DNA of 64,000 bases from Deltaproteobacteria bacterium. Lineage in GTDB: Bacteria; Desulfobacterota; Desulfobacteria; Desulfobacterales; UBA5852. Where the stretch lies: the NCBI GenBank assembly GCA_020444045.1, contig JAHLLS010000004.1, positions 216,485-280,484 on the forward strand, given 5' to 3'. The notes under the pieces were generated by a model. It was not told where the DNA came from. It did no database searches and saw only the letters and a list, made by a program, of their open reading frames with translations. The translations under genes and the position numbers were made by a program. Positions 54,310 through 63,946 of this stretch are shown one piece after another. The stretch's first letter is position 1; every line of letters begins with the position of its first letter.

Positions 54310-54339
54310 TGGTACAACCAAATAAAATTGGTTCAATTA
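54310..54339. promoter_or_regulatory. GntR/FadR-type operator before lactate permease
   Basis: TTGGT-ACA-ACCAA (54310-54322) is a perfect TGGTnnnACCA box of the FadR/LldR type. A second, partial site ATTGGTTCAATT follows at 54328-54339. The operon itself encodes a GntR/FadR regulator, so autoregulation is likely. Confidence 0.7.
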
Positions 54340-54368
54340 TTTAACCTTTAAAGATCGGGTGGCTTTTT

Positions 54369-55931
54369 TTGGCAGAACTTTTCATATGGAAGTGGTTGTT
54401 CGCTTTTTCGCCTATCGCTGCGGTGCTGATTCTGATGGTCGGATTCAATTGGGGCGGTGGTCGGGCAGGAGCGGCCGGATGGTTCACAGCCGTCATTGCT
54501 TCGGTTTTGTTTTTTGGGGCCACGCCCAACCTTTTGGCCTATGCCCAGATGAAGGGCGTTCTATTGTCCCTCAACGTCCTCTATATCATCTGGATGGCGT
54601 TGCTACTTTATCACACTGTCAACGAAACCGGGGCGGTCCAGGCCATTGGAACTGGAATCGAGCGGTTCAGCCAGGATAAAACAATCCAATTGTTGATTTT
54701 CGGCTGGGTTTTTGCCGCCTTCCTGCAGGGTGTGGCCGGGTATGGGGTGCCTATCGCGGTTGTCGCCCCCCTTTTGGCCGCTTTGAATTTCAATCCGGTG
54801 GTGGCTGTCGCCGTTCCAGCCGTGGGCCACTGCTGGTCGGTCACTTTTGGTTCAATGGGGGCCTCTTTCCAGGCCATGATGGCTGTCACTGGGCTATCTG
54901 CTGAATACCTGGCCCATTGGTCGGCGGTCATGCTGGGAATTTCCGGGTATCTGTGCGCCGTGGCCGCCGTCCATATCTACGGAGGGTGGGGAATGGTACG
55001 CCACAGCGCCCTGGCGATTGCCATCATCGGCACCGTCATGGCTTCCACCCAATATGCGCTGGCCGTGAGCGGTTTATGGACCCTGGGCGGATTCGGGGCA
55101 TCCCTTACCGGTTTGATTGCTTGTGTTGTCGTGGCTCGCTTAGGCCCTTATCGCAACAAGGGTGAAGTTCCGAGAGCGACCAACGGCAGCGAAATGTCTT
55201 TCGGATGGGCCCTGTCGGCCTATGGCCTATTGATTTTGATCGTTTCGATGGGAGTTCTGGTACCGCCAATCAAGCAGTTTTTGGGTCAGATCATGCTGTC
55301 GCTTCATTTCCCTGAATTGATCTCCAATACCGGTTGGGTCGTCCCGGCTGGTTCGGGGCAGAAAATCAAAATCTTCGGACACGGGGGCGCCCTGCTGGGG
55401 TACTCGGCGGTTGCGGCCTATTTGCTCTATGCTTCGAGGGGATACTATGTCTCGGGGGCGGTGCGTACGATTCTCAGGAAGACAGTAGACTCGGGGGTGC
55501 CTACAAGTTTGGGTATCGTAACCATGGTTTGTTTTGCTCTGGTGATGGACCAGTGCGGCATGACCTATCTTCTGGCCGAGGGCGTGAGTCGCATGTTCGG
55601 CTCCACATACCCGTTTTTTGCCTCTTGGATTGGGCTCCTGGGGGCCTTTATGACGGGCTCGAATACCAACTCTAATGTTGTTTTTGGCGTCCTCCAGCAA
55701 CAGACGGCTGAGTTGGCCGGAATTAGCGCGGCGGTCATCCTGGCGGCTCAGACAACGGGGGGGGCATTGGGAAGCATGATCGCCCCGGCCAAAATTATCG
55801 TTGGTTGTTCCACTGTAGGTCTTAATGGACAAGAGGCACCGGTGCTCAGGACGACCATCAAGTATGGCTTGATCATCACCACCCTGATCGGCGTTATTAC
55901 TCTGGTCGTCGTGATGCTGGGATTTAAATAG
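54369..55931 (+). CDS. L-lactate permease family transporter
   Basis: 520-residue inner-membrane transporter of the LctP family (typical length 500-560). It has about 12-14 hydrophobic segments and family patterns LQGVAGYGVPIAVVAPLL, AVGHCWSVTFGSMGASF, and near the end GAFMTGSNTNSNVVFG and GGALGSMIAPAKIIVG. It should import lactate or glycolate with protons. TTG at 54369 is taken as the start (MAELFIWKW); the ribosome site is poor (GGGTGG). It is followed by a tiny membrane protein gene and a GntR regulator, with a TGGTnnnACCA operator in front. Confidence 0.9.
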   Translation: MAELFIWKWLFAFSPIAAVLILMVGFNWGGGRAGAAGWFTAVIASVLFFGATPNLLAYAQMKGVLLSLNVLYIIWMALLLYHTVNETGAVQAIGTGIERFSQDKTIQLLIFGWVFAAFLQGVAGYGVPIAVVAPLLAALNFNPVVAVAVPAVGHCWSVTFGSMGASFQAMMAVTGLSAEYLAHWSAVMLGISGYLCAVAAVHIYGGWGMVRHSALAIAIIGTVMASTQYALAVSGLWTLGGFGASLTGLIACVVVARLGPYRNKGEVPRATNGSEMSFGWALSAYGLLILIVSMGVLVPPIKQFLGQIMLSLHFPELISNTGWVVPAGSGQKIKIFGHGGALLGYSAVAAYLLYASRGYYVSGAVRTILRKTVDSGVPTSLGIVTMVCFALVMDQCGMTYLLAEGVSRMFGSTYPFFASWIGLLGAFMTGSNTNSNVVFGVLQQQTAELAGISAAVILAAQTTGGALGSMIAPAKIIVGCSTVGLNGQEAPVLRTTIKYGLIITTLIGVITLVVVMLGFK

Positions 55932-55934
55932 GAG

Positions 55935-56117
55935 ATGTCTAAATTGGCTTCATTTATGTCGAAACACTCGAAAAGATTAAGGAATCTAATCCTATTGGCA
56001 GTGATTGGCATTCCTTTTTTTTTATACTTCGCAGCCTTGAACGAGCAGGAGGGTCTGGTTTACCTCGGACTGGGTGCCATGGGGTTGTGCATGCTCGTCA
56101 CCATGAAAGTGGGATAG
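55935..56117 (+). CDS. Small membrane protein in the permease operon
   Basis: 60 residues with two hydrophobic segments (LILLAVIGIPFFLYFAA and YLGLGAMGLCMLVTM) and a basic N-terminus (SKHSKRLRN). It begins 3 bases after the permease stop, and the GTR gene follows 7 bases after its stop. A GGAG overlaps the spacing before ATG 55935; TTG 55944 or ATG 55956 are possible alternatives. It may be an accessory subunit of the transporter. Family not recognised. Confidence 0.6.
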   Translation: MSKLASFMSKHSKRLRNLILLAVIGIPFFLYFAALNEQEGLVYLGLGAMGLCMLVTMKVG

Positions 56118-56124
56118 ACCTGTC

Positions 56125-56880
56125 ATGACCGCAAAAGACCCCAGCCAAAACTTTTTTCCGGCCGAAGGCGATCTCAAGGTGGTCAAACGAACCAAAGTCT
56201 ACCAGGATATCGCGGAGCAGATCATGCACCTGATCGAAGAGGGCAAACTCAAACACGGCGATCAATTGCCCCCCGAACGCCGATTGGCTGAGATTTTTCA
56301 GGTATCACGTCATCCGGTCAGAGAGGCCATCCGGACATTGGAGGAGCAGAACATTCTTGTCAGTCGTGTTGGTTCGGGAACTTTCGTCGTTAACGAGCAT
56401 GGGCCTTCCGTGGACGATCTGCTGACGCACGCGCTCCACCGGGAGAAGAATAAACTGGCCGAAATTTTTCAGTTTCGGCGAATGATCGAACCGCAGATTG
56501 CGGCGCTTGCCGCGTTGAAGGCTTCGGGAAAAGATATCGCTGAACTGGAATTGCTTTTAGACAGCCAAAAGGAAGCGGGAGACTTTAGGTTGATAGTTGA
56601 GTTGGATCAGACTTTTCACATTGCCCTTGCCCGTGCAACCAAGAATGGGACCCTGCTGAAGGTCGTCGAGAGGCTTAACGATATTCTGAGCGAAAGTCGG
56701 GTCAAGGTTTCTAAGAACCCGAATAGGATAAAAATTTCCGTTGCCGGTCATGATAAGATTCTTCACGCAGTAACAGGCAGGGATTCGGAAGCCGCAAGGT
56801 CTGCCATGGAAGAACATCTGCTCCAGGTGGAAGATCTCGCGCTCAACGATCGTCAAGATAGTAAACTTGCGAAGCCTTGA
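56125..56880 (+). CDS. GntR-family (FadR/LldR type) transcriptional regulator
   Basis: 251-residue regulator. The N-terminal winged HTH (about 22-90) has YQDIAEQIMHLIEEGKLKHG, LPPERRLAEIFQVSRHPVRE and VGSGTFVV. The C-terminal FCD domain (about 100-235) has the metal-binding pattern with Asp (ELDQTFHIALA), His in that segment and a later AGHDKILHAV. It belongs to the lactate or dicarboxylate-responsive FadR branch. It is last in the permease operon, and the TGGTnnnACCA site upstream of the permease is its likely operator. Confidence 0.9.
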   Translation: MTAKDPSQNFFPAEGDLKVVKRTKVYQDIAEQIMHLIEEGKLKHGDQLPPERRLAEIFQVSRHPVREAIRTLEEQNILVSRVGSGTFVVNEHGPSVDDLLTHALHREKNKLAEIFQFRRMIEPQIAALAALKASGKDIAELELLLDSQKEAGDFRLIVELDQTFHIALARATKNGTLLKVVERLNDILSESRVKVSKNPNRIKISVAGHDKILHAVTGRDSEAARSAMEEHLLQVEDLALNDRQDSKLAKP

Positions 56881-56885
56881 AATCT

Positions 56886-57160
56886 AACAGGCTGTTGAAA
56901 AACTCGTTTTCTTCTTGATCGACGCCTTTGTTTATTATAGTACTTACTCATCACATAACCAACTGCAATCACTCTAAGTATTGATGGTAGGCAACGAAAA
57001 CAACCAGCAATCGATGTTCAGCTTCATCAGCATGGAAAAACGCATCCCCAAGCTTTGCTATAGCGGTCATGCTTTGATGGAAAACCGAAATGGCCTGGTG
57101 GTGGATACCGCACTTACGACTGCAATTGGTAGAGGCGATGTGGTCCAACTGCTTGAAATA
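56886..57160 (+). pseudogene. IS5-family transposase relic with a terminal-repeat-like end
   Basis: The frame around 56983-57160 contains LCYSGHALMENRNGLVVDTA, a close match to the conserved MGHALMENRNGLVVD segment of IS5-family transposases. Only this internal piece remains; the catalytic DDE parts are missing. aggctgttgaaaaactcg at about 56888-56905 resembles an IS terminal repeat. The relic lies next to tRNA-Pro. Confidence 0.65.
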
Positions 57161-57161
57161 A

Positions 57162-57239
<78 letters not shown>

Positions 57240-57396
57240 TGAATCCGGCATCAAAGACGGGACGGTTTCCTATCACGGATTGCGGGTGGGTGCAAGGGCA
57301 AAGCAAGATTTAATCCGGAAGCTTATCAAGGGGTTGGGGGGATATGCCGGCTCAAGGCCAATGGATGCCGTGTCGATTTATCATGGGCTAATTTGC

Positions 57397-57425
57397 TTGA
57401 CACACTATTTCGGGCATATTAAATT
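57397..57425 (+). promoter_or_regulatory. Sigma-70 promoter of tRNA-Leu
   Basis: TTGACA (57397-57402), a 17-base spacer and TAAATT (57420-57425). The predicted start is about 25 bases before the tRNA-Leu 5' end. Confidence 0.65.
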
Positions 57426-57455
57426 ACCCATTTATTCTTGTGCCGTAATGCATTT

Positions 57456-57542
57456 GCGAGAGTGGCGGAATTGGTAGACGCACTGGACTTAGGATCCAGC
57501 TCTGGCGACAGAGTGGGAGTTCAAGTCTCCCCTCTCGCACCA
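57456..57542 (+). tRNA. tRNA-Leu (TAG anticodon)
   Basis: Acceptor GCGAGAG/CTCTCGC, class II long variable arm (CTCTGGCGACAGAG), anticodon arm CTGGACTTAGGATCCAG with TAG, T-arm GGGAGTTCAAGTCTCCC and encoded CCA. It is complete, 87 bases. It lies 180 bases before tig. Confidence 0.97.
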
Positions 57543-57722
57543 TATTCAACGGTTTTGAGAGTGCCTGGAGATGATCGACTCCGGGCACTCGACGTATAGA
57601 GGCTGGTGCAATCTTTGGATGCATCGGCGTTGCACCTAGCCAGCCGATTTTTGTGATAGGCCAATTGATTGGACCGCACACCATGAGAGGTGGTGGAGCG
57701 GTTTGCCCGGAAAGGAATCCGA

Positions 57723-59054
57723 ATGAATTTTTCAGTTGAGGACCAGAGTGCCGTTAAAAAGAAACTCACGATCGAAGTGCCCCAGGAAGATGTGACGCGT
57801 GAATTGGACAATGCCTACAAGGAATTGAAAAAAAATGCCAAGGTCAAGGGGTTTCGGCCGGGTAAAACGCCGCGATCAGTGCTCGAGCGGCTATACGGTA
57901 AAGATGTGCGCGCGGACGTCTCGTCGCGGCTGATCCAGGATTCGTTCATCGAGGTTTTGAAGGAATCCGAAATGAATGTGGTCGGCATGCCGGATATCGA
58001 TCCACCGGAACTAAAGGCAGGCGAAGCCTTTACCTTTGTCGCCACGGTCGAAGTGAATCCCGAACTGGAAAATTACACGATTGATGGTTTCCAGCTTAAG
58101 AGAACGCTCTACCGGGCCACGGATGAAGAAGTGGACGCCCAGCTTCAGATGCTGCGCAACAATCTGGCCCGCATGGTGCCGATTGAAGAGGATCGCCCGG
58201 TGGCCGATGGGGATTATGTGGTGGTCGACTACGAGGGGCTGAAAGACGGCAAACCCTTTGCGGAAACCCAACGGACGGAAAATTTTTCCATGAAGATCGG
58301 TGACGGCATGATTCATCCGGATATCGACGCCGGCCTCATGGGTCTCAAGGCCGGTGAATCCACTGAAGTTTCCGTCCAATTTGCCGATGACTATTTTAAC
58401 GAGAAGCTGGCCGGCTTGGCGATCACCTTTCTTATAGACCTGAAGGAAATTCGTGAGCAGCACCTGCCGGAAATTGACGATGAAATGGCCAAGCGGCTGG
58501 GGCAGTTTGAGTCGCTTGACGATCTCAAGGCCAAAATCAATGAAAACCTTGCTATGGGCTACACCAAACGGCAGGAGCAGGAGTTGAACGAACAGGTTTT
58601 CACGGCGCTGCTCGATCAGCAGGAGTTTGAGGTTCCGGAATCCATGGTCGCGCATGAGCTTGAGAACATCGTGGCGGAGGCCAAACAGAAATTTGCCTAC
58701 CACAACACGTCCATGGAGGAACTGGGGCTGGATGACGAGCAGCTGAACACCAACTACCGCGAAACCGCGGTCAATCAAGTGCGGCGCCACATGATTCTGG
58801 GGAAAATCATCAGCCAGGAATCCCTGGCGATTTCCGACGAAGAGCTGGAGAACGGCTACCAGGAAATGGCGGACAGTTTCAACCAGCCCGTGGATGTCAT
58901 CAAACAGTTTTATGCCCAGAATCCGGAACGTATCGACGTGTTCAAGCACGCTTTACTTGAAAAACAAGCAATTAAGCTTATTATGGATAAAAGTTCCATC
59001 GAGGAAGTCGAGCCGGAACTGGAACCACCCGCTGAAGACGACAAGGCCGAATAA
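57723..59054 (+). CDS. tig: Trigger factor
   Basis: 443-residue ribosome-associated chaperone and peptidyl-prolyl isomerase. The N-terminal ribosome-binding domain has the signature GFRPGKTPRSVLE (about 46-58). The FKBP-like PPIase domain (about 150-245) has VADGDYVVVDYEGLKDGKPF and GLMGLKAGES. The C-terminal helical domain ends in an acidic tail EPELEPPAEDDKAE. ATG 57723 follows AAAGGAA; the frame reaches back to 57690. It is first in the tig-clpP-clpX-lon block, the usual order. Confidence 0.96.
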   Translation: MNFSVEDQSAVKKKLTIEVPQEDVTRELDNAYKELKKNAKVKGFRPGKTPRSVLERLYGKDVRADVSSRLIQDSFIEVLKESEMNVVGMPDIDPPELKAGEAFTFVATVEVNPELENYTIDGFQLKRTLYRATDEEVDAQLQMLRNNLARMVPIEEDRPVADGDYVVVDYEGLKDGKPFAETQRTENFSMKIGDGMIHPDIDAGLMGLKAGESTEVSVQFADDYFNEKLAGLAITFLIDLKEIREQHLPEIDDEMAKRLGQFESLDDLKAKINENLAMGYTKRQEQELNEQVFTALLDQQEFEVPESMVAHELENIVAEAKQKFAYHNTSMEELGLDDEQLNTNYRETAVNQVRRHMILGKIISQESLAISDEELENGYQEMADSFNQPVDVIKQFYAQNPERIDVFKHALLEKQAIKLIMDKSSIEEVEPELEPPAEDDKAE

Positions 59055-59091
59055 TCGGATCTGTCCGGTCTGGCACCGACCACCCGACCTA

Positions 59092-59126
59092 CGGGGCCTC
59101 TGATCTGCAATCAGATTAAGGCCCCG
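59092..59126 (+). terminator. Hairpin between tig and clpP
   Basis: CGGGGCCT (59092-59099) pairs with AGGCCCCG (59119-59126), with an inner CTGAT/ATCAG stem. No U-tract follows, so partial attenuation is more likely than full termination. Confidence 0.45.
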
Positions 59127-59182
59127 CCCTTCATCGGACCGTTACCCGGCCACCATCAGACACCTTAACAAGGAGAAAAAAC

Positions 59183-59809
59183 GTGCCGCTAATCCCAATG
59201 GTTATCGAGCAGAGCAGTCGGGGTGAACGGGCTTACGACATCTATTCCCGGCTGCTGAAAGACCGGATCATTTTCCTTGGCTCCGCCATGAATGACGATG
59301 TTGCCAACCTGATCATTGCTCAGTTGCTGTTTCTTGAGTCGGACGACCCCGATAAAGACATCAATTTTTATATCAATTCCCCCGGGGGGGTTGTGACTTC
59401 GGGGCTTGCCGTATATGATACCATGCAGTATGTTAAACCAGATATCGCCACGGTCTGTATCGGCCAGGCCGCCAGCATGGGCGCGGTCCTGCTTGCGGCC
59501 GGCAGTGCGGGCAAGCGCTACGCCCTGCCCAATGCGCGGATTATGATTCATCAGCCCATGGGCGGTTTTCAGGGGCAGGCCTCGGATGTGGAAATTCATG
59601 CCCGCGAAATGCTGCGGATGAAACAGGATCTCAATCGCATCCTGTCGGCCCACACCGGAAAACCGGTGGAGGATCTACAGACGGACACGGACCGTGATTT
59701 TTTCATGTCCGGCGAAGAAGCCCGTGCTTACGGGATCGTGGACCACGTGATTGCCAAGCGTGACGATCTCGGAGACGGCGCAGCCACGGAGAAAAAAGAT
59801 GACGCATAA
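59183..59809 (+). CDS. clpP: ATP-dependent Clp protease proteolytic subunit
   Basis: 208-residue ClpP. The Ser-His-Asp triad is visible: Ser in [11 protein letters not shown], His in [10 protein letters not shown] and Asp in [28 protein letters not shown] is the substrate-groove region. The N-terminus [20 protein letters not shown] is the normal propeptide-processed start. The GTG at 59183 follows AAGGAG. The gene overlaps clpX by 11 bases. Confidence 0.97.
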   Translation: MPLIPMVIEQSSRGERAYDIYSRLLKDRIIFLGSAMNDDVANLIIAQLLFLESDDPDKDINFYINSPGGVVTSGLAVYDTMQYVKPDIATVCIGQAASMGAVLLAAGSAGKRYALPNARIMIHQPMGGFQGQASDVEIHAREMLRMKQDLNRILSAHTGKPVEDLQTDTDRDFFMSGEEARAYGIVDHVIAKRDDLGDGAATEKKDDA

Positions 59810-61049
59810 AGATGAGGACAATGACAACCTGTTTTGCTCGTTCTGCGGCAAAAGCCAGAAGGAAGTCAACAAGCTGATCGCCGGTCCCGCGGTATACATC
59901 TGTGACGAGTGCATCCAGCTCTGCAGCGAAATTATCGAAGAGGAGAGCGAAAAGGATGCCGATGCGCTGGAGAACCTCCTGGCGCCCAAAGAAACCAAGA
60001 CCTTGCTGGACGATTACGTCATCGAGCAGGAAGCCGCCAAGAAAATCCTGGCGGTGGCCGTCTACAACCACTACAAGCGCCTGAATTCGACCGTTCATGC
60101 GGGTGATGTGGAGCTTCAGAAAAGCAACATCCTTCTGATCGGCCCTACCGGTTGCGGCAAGACGCTCTTGGCCCAGACGCTGGCCCGTTTTCTCAACGTC
60201 CCCTTTACGATTGCCGATGCCACCAGCCTGACGGAAGCCGGTTATGTCGGGGAGGATGTCGAGAACATTATCCTGGCATTGTTGCAGAATGCCGATTATG
60301 ACGTGGAGCGGGCCAAAAAAGGCATCGTCTATATCGACGAGATCGACAAGATCGCCAGCAAAGGCGACAATCCCTCCATCACCCGGGATGTGTCCGGTGA
60401 GGGCGTGCAGCAGGCCCTGTTGAAAATTATTGAAGGCACGACCGCCAGCGTTCCGCCCAAGGGCGGCCGCAAGCATCCCCAACAGGATTTTGTCAAGGTC
60501 GATACTTCCAATATCCTATTCATATGTGGCGGCACGTTCAACGGCCTGGAAAAAATCATCCAGCGCCGGCACGGGTCCAAGGTCATGGGTTTTGGCGCCG
60601 AAATCGTCAAGCCCTCCGACAAAAGTGTGGGTGAGATTCTCCTGAATGTTCAGCCCGAAGACCTGATCAAATTCGGATTGATACCCGAATTCCTGGGACG
60701 GTTGCCGGTGATTGCCACCCTGGGTGAGCTCAACGAACAATCGCTGGTCCGGATTTTGAACGAGCCCAAAAATGCACTGGTCAAGCAATACCGCAAGCTG
60801 TTCGAGATCGAAGGGGTTAACCTGCGATTTACCGACAGTGCCCTGGCCGCGATTGCCAAGGAGGCGGTTAAACGCAAATCCGGGGCACGTGGCCTGCGAG
60901 CCATTCTCGAAAAAACCCTGCTGGATATCATGTATGAGTTGCCTTCCGTGGAGAATGTCAAGGAATGCGTGATCAGTGAGGATGTGGTGCTGAACAAAGA
61001 GGATCCGATTTTGCTCTTTGACCAGACCAAGACCAAGAAACAGGCTTGA
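59799..61049 (+). CDS. clpX: ATP-dependent Clp protease ATP-binding subunit ClpX
   Basis: 416-residue AAA+ unfoldase. The N-terminal zinc domain has C13, C16, C35, C38 (CSFCGKS and ICDECIQLC). Walker A is GPTGCGKTL and Walker [12 protein letters not shown]. The IGF-type loop that docks on ClpP reads IGF-like FGAEIVKPS in [13 protein letters not shown]; the normal loop position has MGFGAE. Sensor 2 is in [15 protein letters not shown] 59799 follows CGGAG and lies inside the end of clpP. It delivers unfolded substrates to ClpP. Confidence 0.97.
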   Translation: MTHKDEDNDNLFCSFCGKSQKEVNKLIAGPAVYICDECIQLCSEIIEEESEKDADALENLLAPKETKTLLDDYVIEQEAAKKILAVAVYNHYKRLNSTVHAGDVELQKSNILLIGPTGCGKTLLAQTLARFLNVPFTIADATSLTEAGYVGEDVENIILALLQNADYDVERAKKGIVYIDEIDKIASKGDNPSITRDVSGEGVQQALLKIIEGTTASVPPKGGRKHPQQDFVKVDTSNILFICGGTFNGLEKIIQRRHGSKVMGFGAEIVKPSDKSVGEILLNVQPEDLIKFGLIPEFLGRLPVIATLGELNEQSLVRILNEPKNALVKQYRKLFEIEGVNLRFTDSALAAIAKEAVKRKSGARGLRAILEKTLLDIMYELPSVENVKECVISEDVVLNKEDPILLFDQTKTKKQA

Positions 61050-61085
61050 TCACACCCGATCCGCTTCCATTGATGGGGATTTTTT

Positions 61086-61136
61086 CGGCCCATGGCAGCG
61101 CCAGTTCCATTTAGGCGCCCCACGGGCCGATTTTAT
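61086..61136 (+). terminator. Terminator after clpX
   Basis: CGGCCCATGG-type arm starting 61086 pairs with the ...CCCACGGGCCG arm ending 61129, followed by ATTTTATT. An inner GGCGCC pairing strengthens the stem. Confidence 0.6.
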
Positions 61137-61407
61137 TATGGACTCGCTCGCCGTTTAAGTTTTGCATCAATTAAACGATAAGACCTTTTAGATCCCCATT
61201 TTATAGGGTCCGGCATTGCGCCCACGATATTCGCCGTTACCCCTTATCCTGGATAAGATCCACGGCTAGCCTTGAAATGGAAGTGTTTTCCGATTATTTT
61301 AAATATGTAAGCGATTGGCTTGTCCGATAGCGCGTAAAACGTTTTATGGCGTTCGGACGTGCCGACCGATCAATCTTTTAGACCCTATCATCAGGAAGTG
61401 AAAAATT
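61137..61407. promoter_or_regulatory. lon promoter region with sigma-32-like box and palindrome
   Basis: CTTGAAA at 61271-61277, with CGATTAT 13 bases on, resembles a heat-shock (sigma-32) promoter (consensus CTTGAAA...CCCATNT), the second half being weak. A perfect TAAAACGTTTTA palindrome lies at 61335-61346, about 60 bp before the lon start. Together they suggest stress control of this lon, separate from clpX. Confidence 0.45.
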
Positions 61408-63846
61408 ATGGTAACGATTCCCACTGTTTTTAAAGACGATCCTGCGGGGGAAGACCTTCAGCTCCCGCTTCTGCCGTTGCGTGACATCGTGGTTTTTCCC
61501 CACATGGTGGCGCCGCTTTTCGTGGGCCGCACCAAGTCCGTCAATGCCTTGGCCAACGCCATGGGCCGTGACAAACGGGTATTCCTTTCCACCCAGAAGC
61601 ATGCCGGCGTCGATACACCGGAGGAAGCGGATATCAACGAGGTGGGCACGATCGGTAAAGTCCTGCAGCTGTTGAAGCTGCCGGACGGCACGGTCAAAGC
61701 CTTGGTGGAGGGTGAAAGCCGGGCCCGCATCCTGAAATTTCTGGAGATGGATGATTTCTTCAACGTCGAACTCGCTGCCATGCCCGAGCCGGAGGTGGAC
61801 CCCATCGAAGCCAAAGCCCTGTGCCGTTCGGTGCTGGAAAACTTCGGCCGATATGCCAAACTGAACAAAAGCATCTCCAAGGAGTTGATGGAGAGCGTCA
61901 GCGAAATCAGTTCCCCGTCCAAACTGGCCGATACCGTGGCCGCCCATTTCGCCTTCAAGGTCGAGGACAAGCAGCGCCTGCTGGATAAGGTCGACCCGGC
62001 AGAGCGCGTGTCCGATCTGGTCAGCCTGATCAAGATGGAAATTGAAGTCCTGCGGATGGATCAGCGCATCAAGGGCCGGGTCAAGGAACAGATGGAAAAA
62101 ACCCAGCGCAACTATTACCTGAACGAACAGATGCGGGCCATCAAGAAGGAGATGGGGGCGGAAGACGACCCCAGCGAAGAGCTGGAAGATCTGGAAAAAC
62201 GGATCAAGGCCAAAAAGATGTCCGAAGAGGGCACCGAGAAGGTCAAACAGGAATTTCGCAAACTGAAAATGATGACGCCCATGTCGGCGGAGGCCACGGT
62301 GGTGAGGAACTACATCGACTGGCTGATCAGTCTGCCCTGGTTCGATGTCAGCGAGATCAATCAGGACCTGGCAGCGGCGGAGCGGATTCTTGACGAGGAT
62401 CACTATGGCCTGGAGAAACCCAAGGAGCGCATCATTGAATACCTGGCGGTTCAGACCCTGACCCGAAAGGTGAAAGGCCCCATTCTTTGCCTGGTGGGCC
62501 CTCCGGGGGTCGGCAAGACGTCCCTGGCCAAATCCGTATCACGCGCTACCGGGCGTAAATATGTCCGGTTGTCGCTGGGCGGGGTGCGGGATGAAGCCGA
62601 GATCCGCGGCCACCGGCGGACCTACATCGGGGCCATGCCGGGCAAGATCATGCAGTCACTCAAAAAGGCGGGTGTCAACAACCCGGTTTTCTGCCTGGAC
62701 GAGGTGGACAAAATGAGTATGGACTTCCGGGGCGATCCTTCGGCGGCGTTGCTGGAAGTGCTGGATCCGGAGCAGAACTACAGCTTCAACGACCACTACC
62801 TGGATGTGGATTACGATCTGTCGGATATTCTGTTCATCACCACGGCCAACACGCTGCCCGATATTCCCCTGCCGTTGCAGGACCGTATGGAAATCATCCG
62901 TTTGCCGGGGTATACCGAATACGAAAAATACAACATTGCCAATAATTTTTTAGTCGCCAAGCAGATCGAAGCCAACGGCCTTGAAGGCCGTGATATCAAG
63001 TTTTCGAAAAACGCCATCCTGACCATTATCCGGCGTTACACCCGTGAAGCCGGGGTGCGCAATCTGGAACGCGAGATCGCCTCTATCTGTCGCAAAATTG
63101 CCAAACAGGTGGTCAAGAAGCAGGGCAACGGGGTGTATCACGTGACCGCCCAATCGATCGCCAAATACCTTGGCCCGGCGCGCTTCAAGCAAGACCAAAT
63201 CGAGGACAAGGACCAGATCGGCATGGTAACGGGCCTGGCCTGGACACAGGTCGGCGGGGAACTTCTGGTCGTAGAAACGCTCACCATGCCCGGCAAAGGC
63301 AATGTTACCGTGACGGGAAAATTGGGCGATGTCATGAAGGAATCGGCCCAGGCCGCGGTGAGCTATGTCCGCTCGCGGGCCACCAACCTGATGATCGACG
63401 AAAAGTTTCACCGGAAGCTCGATCTGCACATCCACATCCCTGAAGGCGCTATTCCCAAAGATGGCCCTTCGGCCGGGATTGCCATGTGTACTTCCATTGT
63501 CTCGGCCCTGGCCAAGCGCCCGGTGCGCCGGGATATTGCCATGACGGGTGAGATCACCCTGCGGGGTCGCGTACTGCCCATCGGCGGATTGAAAGAAAAG
63601 ATCATCGCGGCCCATCGCGGCGGGATCAAAACCGTCCTTATCCCGAAAGAGAACGAGAAGGATCTTAAAGACATTCCGAAATTGATCTCCCGGAGCATGA
63701 CCATTGTTCCGGTGGAACATATGGACGAAGTCCTCAGCCATGCCGTGATCCTGGCGGATGGGGATCGCCTGTTCAAGGAGGTGGATCTACCGTTTGCCAT
63801 CGCGGAAGGCGAGGGTGAGGGCAGTTCGGCCTCTCCCTTGAATTAA
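61408..63846 (+). CDS. lon: ATP-dependent protease Lon (second of two)
   Basis: 812-residue LonA protease. The N-terminal domain starts [20 protein letters not shown]. Walker A is GPPGVGKTS and Walker [11 protein letters not shown]. The protease domain has Ser in [10 protein letters not shown] and Lys in [14 protein letters not shown]. It ends [13 protein letters not shown]. It closes the tig-clpP-clpX-lon block and is the canonical copy by position; the copy at 46426-48927 is paired with ftsH instead. GGAAGTG precedes ATG 61408. Confidence 0.96.
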   Translation: MVTIPTVFKDDPAGEDLQLPLLPLRDIVVFPHMVAPLFVGRTKSVNALANAMGRDKRVFLSTQKHAGVDTPEEADINEVGTIGKVLQLLKLPDGTVKALVEGESRARILKFLEMDDFFNVELAAMPEPEVDPIEAKALCRSVLENFGRYAKLNKSISKELMESVSEISSPSKLADTVAAHFAFKVEDKQRLLDKVDPAERVSDLVSLIKMEIEVLRMDQRIKGRVKEQMEKTQRNYYLNEQMRAIKKEMGAEDDPSEELEDLEKRIKAKKMSEEGTEKVKQEFRKLKMMTPMSAEATVVRNYIDWLISLPWFDVSEINQDLAAAERILDEDHYGLEKPKERIIEYLAVQTLTRKVKGPILCLVGPPGVGKTSLAKSVSRATGRKYVRLSLGGVRDEAEIRGHRRTYIGAMPGKIMQSLKKAGVNNPVFCLDEVDKMSMDFRGDPSAALLEVLDPEQNYSFNDHYLDVDYDLSDILFITTANTLPDIPLPLQDRMEIIRLPGYTEYEKYNIANNFLVAKQIEANGLEGRDIKFSKNAILTIIRRYTREAGVRNLEREIASICRKIAKQVVKKQGNGVYHVTAQSIAKYLGPARFKQDQIEDKDQIGMVTGLAWTQVGGELLVVETLTMPGKGNVTVTGKLGDVMKESAQAAVSYVRSRATNLMIDEKFHRKLDLHIHIPEGAIPKDGPSAGIAMCTSIVSALAKRPVRRDIAMTGEITLRGRVLPIGGLKEKIIAAHRGGIKTVLIPKENEKDLKDIPKLISRSMTIVPVEHMDEVLSHAVILADGDRLFKEVDLPFAIAEGEGEGSSASPLN

Positions 63847-63902
63847 CGATCGGTCAACGGCAGTAATCCGTCTGTATTTTTGGTGTGTTGTCGCGTTTCC
63901 GC

Positions 63903-63931
63903 TTGACACCGTAGGGCGGATAAAGTATCAA
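63903..63931 (+). promoter_or_regulatory. Sigma-70 promoter of tRNA-Val
   Basis: TTGACA (63903-63908), a 17-base spacer and TATCAA (63926-63931). The predicted start is about 10 bases before the tRNA 5' end. Confidence 0.6.
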
Positions 63932-63946
63932 GGCAGTCTTTGCGCC

